Assembly: GCA_947561715.1 (NCBI GenBank)
Contig: OX387201.1
Span: forward strand, 7,148,001-7,212,000
Origin: Ascidia mentula
Lineage: Eukaryota > Chordata > Ascidiacea > Phlebobranchia > Ascidiidae
Reading direction: 5' to 3'
DNA: 64,000 nt
Shown here: positions 59,601 through 64,000 of the stretch, piece after piece
Layout: each line of letters begins with the position of its first letter
Numbering within the stretch: the stretch's first letter is position 1
The notes under the pieces: model-generated
The model's database searches: none
What the model saw: only the letters and a program-made list of their open reading frames with translations
Told to the model about the DNA's origin: nothing
Program-made: the position numbers and the translations under genes

Positions 59601-62600
59601 GCTAAGTGGCCTTCCAGGCAACTTTTTGGGCGGGGTTGGATTGTGGGGGCGCGGGGGCAACTGGGAAATTCCCGGGCTTTCCCCCCCATTCCTGGCGGTG
59701 TCGTCCTGGTCCGATTCCGTATTACCTACTTCAAGCGTGGAGCTGGATGTGCTTGATGCCGACTGCGGCCTGGCCTGAGAGGGATATAGAAAATTCACAA
59801 ACTCTGCACAGTGCGCATCACTAATTATCACACAAAAAGGCTCTTTTGTCAATGCAAAACCACTGATTTATGTTTAGATTTTCACTAGAAGTACTTCATA
59901 AAGTAGGTCGGATGAAGTTAGTTGATTTGTATTGGTCGAAGAGACTTTTTATTTTATAATTATGCCTGATGCTGGTAGCATCAGTAACAGAGTACCAATA
60001 GCCAAACGCTTTGCAAACCTATAAATGGATATTCGAAATCAGTTTTTTCTTTTTTACATTTTGTTAATTTACATTTTAAGAAGCGCTTTATCTCGAAAAA
60101 TGAGCTGAGGTAGTAATCCCAAAATCACAAAAAATAACAATACAGTAACAGCTCACCCTGTTCTTCGGTACATTATCCGGATAACGAAAGGCCGAGTGAG
60201 CGAGTGGGGCTCGAAACAAATCGGCTCCAGTGGAACCGTTTGTTGCTCGCACGAATCCACTTGTTGCGATTGGAACAGAGGATGGCCGCTTTTGGGGAGA
60301 GCTGACTGGAGAAATTAACTTGTTTTTGCCGCTCGAGGGAAAAGCAGGCGAAGAGTGGTCGGCGAAGTTCTGACAGGCATGAGTAAGTTATGTTATCCTA
60401 TTTTTTGGGTAAAAACCAATCGAGGTAGTAAACAGTAAAGCCAGCATGATAATGTTAAAGGGCACTTTTTATTCGAAACACGCTTGTTTGAAGCACATAG
60501 TTTGAAATATCATTTATCATCACTTAACAAAATTTCCTGAACTTTTTCCGTAAAGTTCTTGCGCTCATAAAAGCCGCCTAAAAACTATTGACTTTTTGAA
60601 ACAATACGCTTGGTAAGGCGTTTGAAGGCAAACGTTTGATTTCACTCAAAAAGCAAATTTTTACCTCCTCAACTCGTTTATTAGGCAAGGATGCTTACTT
60701 GTTGGGTAGTTGATTTGTACATGCTGCTGGAGTGCTGAAAATCACCGCCACCAAAACCACCTCCACTTAACGTCTTTTTGTCAGTGTGGACACCTTCCAA
60801 CGCCAACCTAAAATGTAGTTTTTATCACTCTACTTGAGACAGAAACTAACAAAAGCAATGAGGAAATTAATATTGTTGATCACATACACTGACAGCCTGT
60901 TACCCTTAAGCAAAGTAATATTATCCATAAATAGCTGCTAAGTAAAGATTTAAACAAACCTCTTCTCCTCCTCCTCAATAAGTCTTTTCAACATATCAAT
61001 TTCTGACCGCAGGGGAATATTTGCCTCCTGTGCTGCGTTTAACTCTTGTATTTTGATTAGAAGTAAGTCTTGGGTTTCCTGTGAAGCAGTTTTCTCAGTG
61101 TGCTATGATGATACATTTAAGCAACTGTCATAAACCAAACCTGCAGTTTATTTTCCATTCGATGAAGCTGGATTTCAAATCCTTTTCTTTCTGAAGCCAA
61201 ACTGTTGTCCATCACTTTTAATGCAGAATCAGCGGCATTGAGCTTAAACACAATATCACATTCTGCTTATTGAGCCAGGGTTAAATCGTTGTTAATATTT
61301 TTATTTAAATTCTTATCAATAAAATTTCAAGTATCAAAAAATTAAAGTAACATAGTTTTGAATACTTCACATCGGTAAGAGTGCACTTTAAAGTGCAAGA
61401 GATACTTTAGATACTTGATCTCTCTTCACCTTTGATTGGGTTCCATGTAGTTCTCCGTTAAGGGTGTTGATTTCAGCTGTTAATTTGCCGTTCTCTTCAA
61501 CAAGTTCAGTTAAGTTTCGAGTGTCGGCCTCCATTCGCATTTTTAATTCAGATATCTGGTTTTGGGAAAATATGAAGGTATTACACAAGATGTTGAACAA
61601 AACAACGCATTATTGACAACTCTAAATAATGCATAACTTCTGAGTAATGTTAAACTAATCTAATTTAGAAATTCATAACAACATTACTGTTAAGTTGTGT
61701 TTGGCCTCAGACTCGTCCATGTATCTTCGTAATTCTGCTTCACTTGATTCTCTTGCATTTCTCAACATCAACGCAACTTCACCATTCTGTTGTCCTGACC
61801 TACGGGCTGTCTCTTCCATTTCCAACACAAGGTGGCGAGACTTCTCTAGTCTTTCATGAAGGTCATTGGTTTCCTTTGAATATAGAAAAGTTGTAACTAC
61901 TTTGAACCTTAGCTTAATTGTGCTTGAATAATGATTTAGTGCTTGCCTGTTGATACAATAAAATTTCATGGCTGCATCTTGAATGCAAGTCGGACAGTTG
62001 ACGTTGAAAATCTGTTTTTGCCTTTTCTTCATTTAAGCACCTGCAAGTCCATTAAAACATCATCAAAAATGCATACTACTGCTACTCAAAAAATTGGTAA
62101 TGTGTATTAAATAAATTACCTTCTTTCAGCTTCAACAAGTCTTTTCTTGTAGTCATCTCTTTCCAACTTGCACGCTTCCAGTTCTGTTCTGGGACCGGTT
62201 AGACTGGACTGTGCTTGTTGTAATTCTAATTCCTTGTTGGAAAGTAAAACTTGCAGCTTTGTTACTTCATCGTTTTGCTTCAGGACAGTTTCATTTAATG
62301 ACAGCATTCTGAAAATAAAACAATTGTTCACTCAAAACAAAAGCGATTTACTGTAAACAGTAAATCTACAATATTAATCCTATTTGATAACAAACCTGTT
62401 TTCAAGTTCTGATGACATCCCATCATACTTGGCTCTTGATGCTTCCAGTTCATTCTTCTCTCTGTTTAAAGCTTCAAGTTGACACCGGAGATCGGCAATC
62501 TGACTTTCATACATGGAACGAATGCTGCTGATTTGGTCAGCCCATTGGCCATTTTTAGCTTTGTCAGATTCTTGTTCCTGGCACAAAAGTAAAACTGTAC

Positions 62601-63126
62601 ACAACATATAGAACAACTAGAGGGTTGTAAACTAGTAACATATACTGATAACGCCAGTTAGGTTACCTCAGCAACAATTGTATGTTTGTATTTTGAAATA
62701 GAATGTGTATATTTACCATAAGCAACATTAAAAATGTCATAATTTAAACATTAAATTCAATAAAAGGTTACAAAAAAGAAGGCTGTAATTATTTCTACAA
62801 ACAAAATTTATACCATGCATGCAAAAGTACACATTTTGACAGCTTTATGACAGGGTGTAGTTTAAATGCTGTATCTTACAGAAGATAGCATCCTACTTAA
62901 TGTACATCTTAAGGGTGGGATGGGGCTGTAGTAAGTTGCCGGTTACATTAAATTTAAAACAAAAAAGGAATCCAAAAACCTTTAAACTAACCTGTTTTAA
63001 ACGCCAAGAGCGAACGCTTTGGATGTATGCTGAGAAACGTTGATTGAGATTTTGCAAATCTGCCTTTTCTTCTATCCTGCCGGTCACCAACGGGTTGTCC
63101 CCGTCACCTCGGTTTTCGTTGCTCAT
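56671..63126 (-). CDS. Intermediate-filament rod plus lamin-tail-domain protein (LMNTD-like)
   Basis: A 923-residue protein in 17 exons: 62992-63126, 62396-62577, 62120-62308, 61947-62040, 61688-61873, 61430-61555, 61141-61242, 60960-61078, 60699-60807, 60157-60369, 59567-59774, 58976-59120, 58162-58348, 57780-57929, 57543-57635, 57346-57485, 56671-57064. Residues ~18-378 form a coiled-coil rod. It opens with an IF coil-1A-like [20 protein letters not shown] and ends [16 protein letters not shown], recalling the lamin rod end. A Ser/Pro/Gly linker follows, then a lamin tail domain (~603-715: [44 protein letters not shown]), then a basic Ser-rich tail ending TVRVEA. There is no CaaX box, so it is not a classical farnesylated lamin; the human LMNTD proteins are the nearest concept. 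The donor after exon 4 is GC. The role is unknown; nuclear scaffold or cilium/centrosome structure are guesses. Confidence 0.85.
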
Positions 63127-63645
63127 TTTCGCAAATGTGTTGAAAATTGATTTTTGGTGATAATATGCTTCTATTTTCTTAGTAATTAGGCAGGCTACCT
63201 TTGTTTTGGTTTCAGTTACATTACTTTACTTGACCTAAATCGTGAATAAAGAGATCATAAACCACAAAGTTTACCGGGACTGACTGTTGCTGTGATCGCC
63301 GCGTCGCGTATCTAAGGAGTTCTATTAAAATTCTAACCACTTGATGACGCACACCTACATTCAATTATTTCAAACGGGTACAGGTAACAACGAGACGGCT
63401 AAAATAGTAAAAACCATGTAATTATTACGAAACATGGTCAACATGTAACTAAATATTTTTGTGACAAAATCAACTTACAATGAACGCTAATTTAAGTCAG
63501 TTACTTTTACGAAGGGCGTCCATCAGTGATGAACCATTTATGGGACACTTTTTTGCTGTCTCTGGAGTCGTTATCCACAGGCATAATAGAAAATTACTGA
63601 ATCTACAAGATACGTTATGTGACAAATCCCGGACATTCAGAAATT
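63127..63645. other. 5' flank of the lamin-tail gene
   Basis: AT-rich sequence upstream of the ATG at 63126, presumably including its promoter. Short frames on both strands at 63.48-63.73 kb look like chance. Confidence 0.4.
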
Positions 63646-63888
63646 TTATGCAGATTCCTTCCGACGCTGATTTGACCAAAAAATGCCGGGCATGTCAGGG
63701 ACAATCCAGACGTATGACAAACCTATAACCATGAATATCAGGGCTATCAAGCTAGAGAAAATGCCAAAAACAACAATAGGAATCAATATATTATATTTCT
63801 GTGACTTAAAAAGGAGTAACAGGCGATCAGCGCCAGTGTATGATCTATATTTGCAACAATGCATATTTTGGGAACATGTGAGCAACAT
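63646..63888 (-). CDS. Possible single-pass membrane protein fragment (unrecognised)
   Basis: The frame from ATG 63888 to TAA 63646 encodes 80 residues with one strong hydrophobic segment (NILIPIVVFGIFSSLIALIF, about residues 35-60) and a short charged tail WSNQRRKES. An acceptor-like CTCCTTTTTAAGTCACAG just before the hydrophobic stretch and a GTTTGT after it suggest it could instead be an exon of a larger minus-strand gene entering from the right edge. No family recognised. Confidence 0.3.
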   Translation of the reverse strand: MLLTCSQNMHCCKYRSYTGADRLLLLFKSQKYNILIPIVVFGIFSSLIALIFMVIGLSYVWIVPDMPGIFWSNQRRKESA

Positions 63889-64000
63889 TTTCGTCAAAGA
63901 ATGCTCCCACAAAAAATGCGACACAGTCTGAAGAGAACTAGGCAACAATCGGAAAAAGCTCTCGAATCACTTTTCGCTCTTGAATGCTCAAATCGTAATG

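Noticed and set aside
59425..59824. Plus-strand Gly/Pro/Trp-rich frames
   Set aside because: They are antisense to exon 11 of the lamin-tail gene and arise from its Pro-rich codons.

Overview
The window is invertebrate-animal genomic DNA. Genes are split into many short exons, introns are mostly tens to hundreds of bases and AT-rich, and every recognised protein is a metazoan family. The compact introns (one of 43 nt), a single ROCK and a single LRRK2-type gene with ARM and ANK parts would fit an ascidian tunicate such as Ciona. That is inference; nothing in the sequence names the species.

All recognised genes lie head-to-tail on the minus strand, so transcription runs from high to low coordinates. 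From right to left: (a) 63.6-63.9 kb, a weak ORF with one membrane segment. (b) 55.9-63.1 kb, an intermediate-filament-type coiled-coil protein with a lamin tail domain but no CaaX box (LMNTD-like), with two possible 3' ends. (c) 48.5-53.9 kb, MAPK15 (ERK7/8), complete in 15 exons, with a possible small gene inside its last intron. (d) 35.0-46.4 kb, a complete LRRK2-type kinase (47 coding exons, 2379 codons in one unbroken splice-phase chain). (e) 16.9-32.9 kb, Rho-associated kinase ROCK in 35 coding exons. (f) 0.1-10.7 kb, the N-terminal 908 residues of a TRPA1-type ankyrin ion channel, cut off by the window edge just after S1.

Exon borders were read by hand from splice signals (AG before, GT after on the minus strand) and tested by codon phase. 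The reconstructed frames close with no internal stops in LRRK2, MAPK15 and the lamin-tail gene. In ROCK all junctions agree except one. Two introns use GC instead of GT donors, one in ROCK and one in the lamin-tail gene.

The intergenic stretches (10.7-16.9, 32.9-35.0, 46.4-48.5 and 53.9-55.9 kb) hold no convincing long gene. Repeats include a hAT-type MITE inside LRRK2, a 103-bp tandem duplication and a GT microsatellite inside ROCK, a tRNA-like B-box sequence, and a repeat cluster near 55 kb that shares a 16-mer with 43.3 kb. ROCK, MAPK15, LRRK2 and the lamin-tail protein work in cytoskeleton, cilium, vesicle or nucleus-related processes in other animals. I see no operon or shared pathway here; the common strand is the only visible link.
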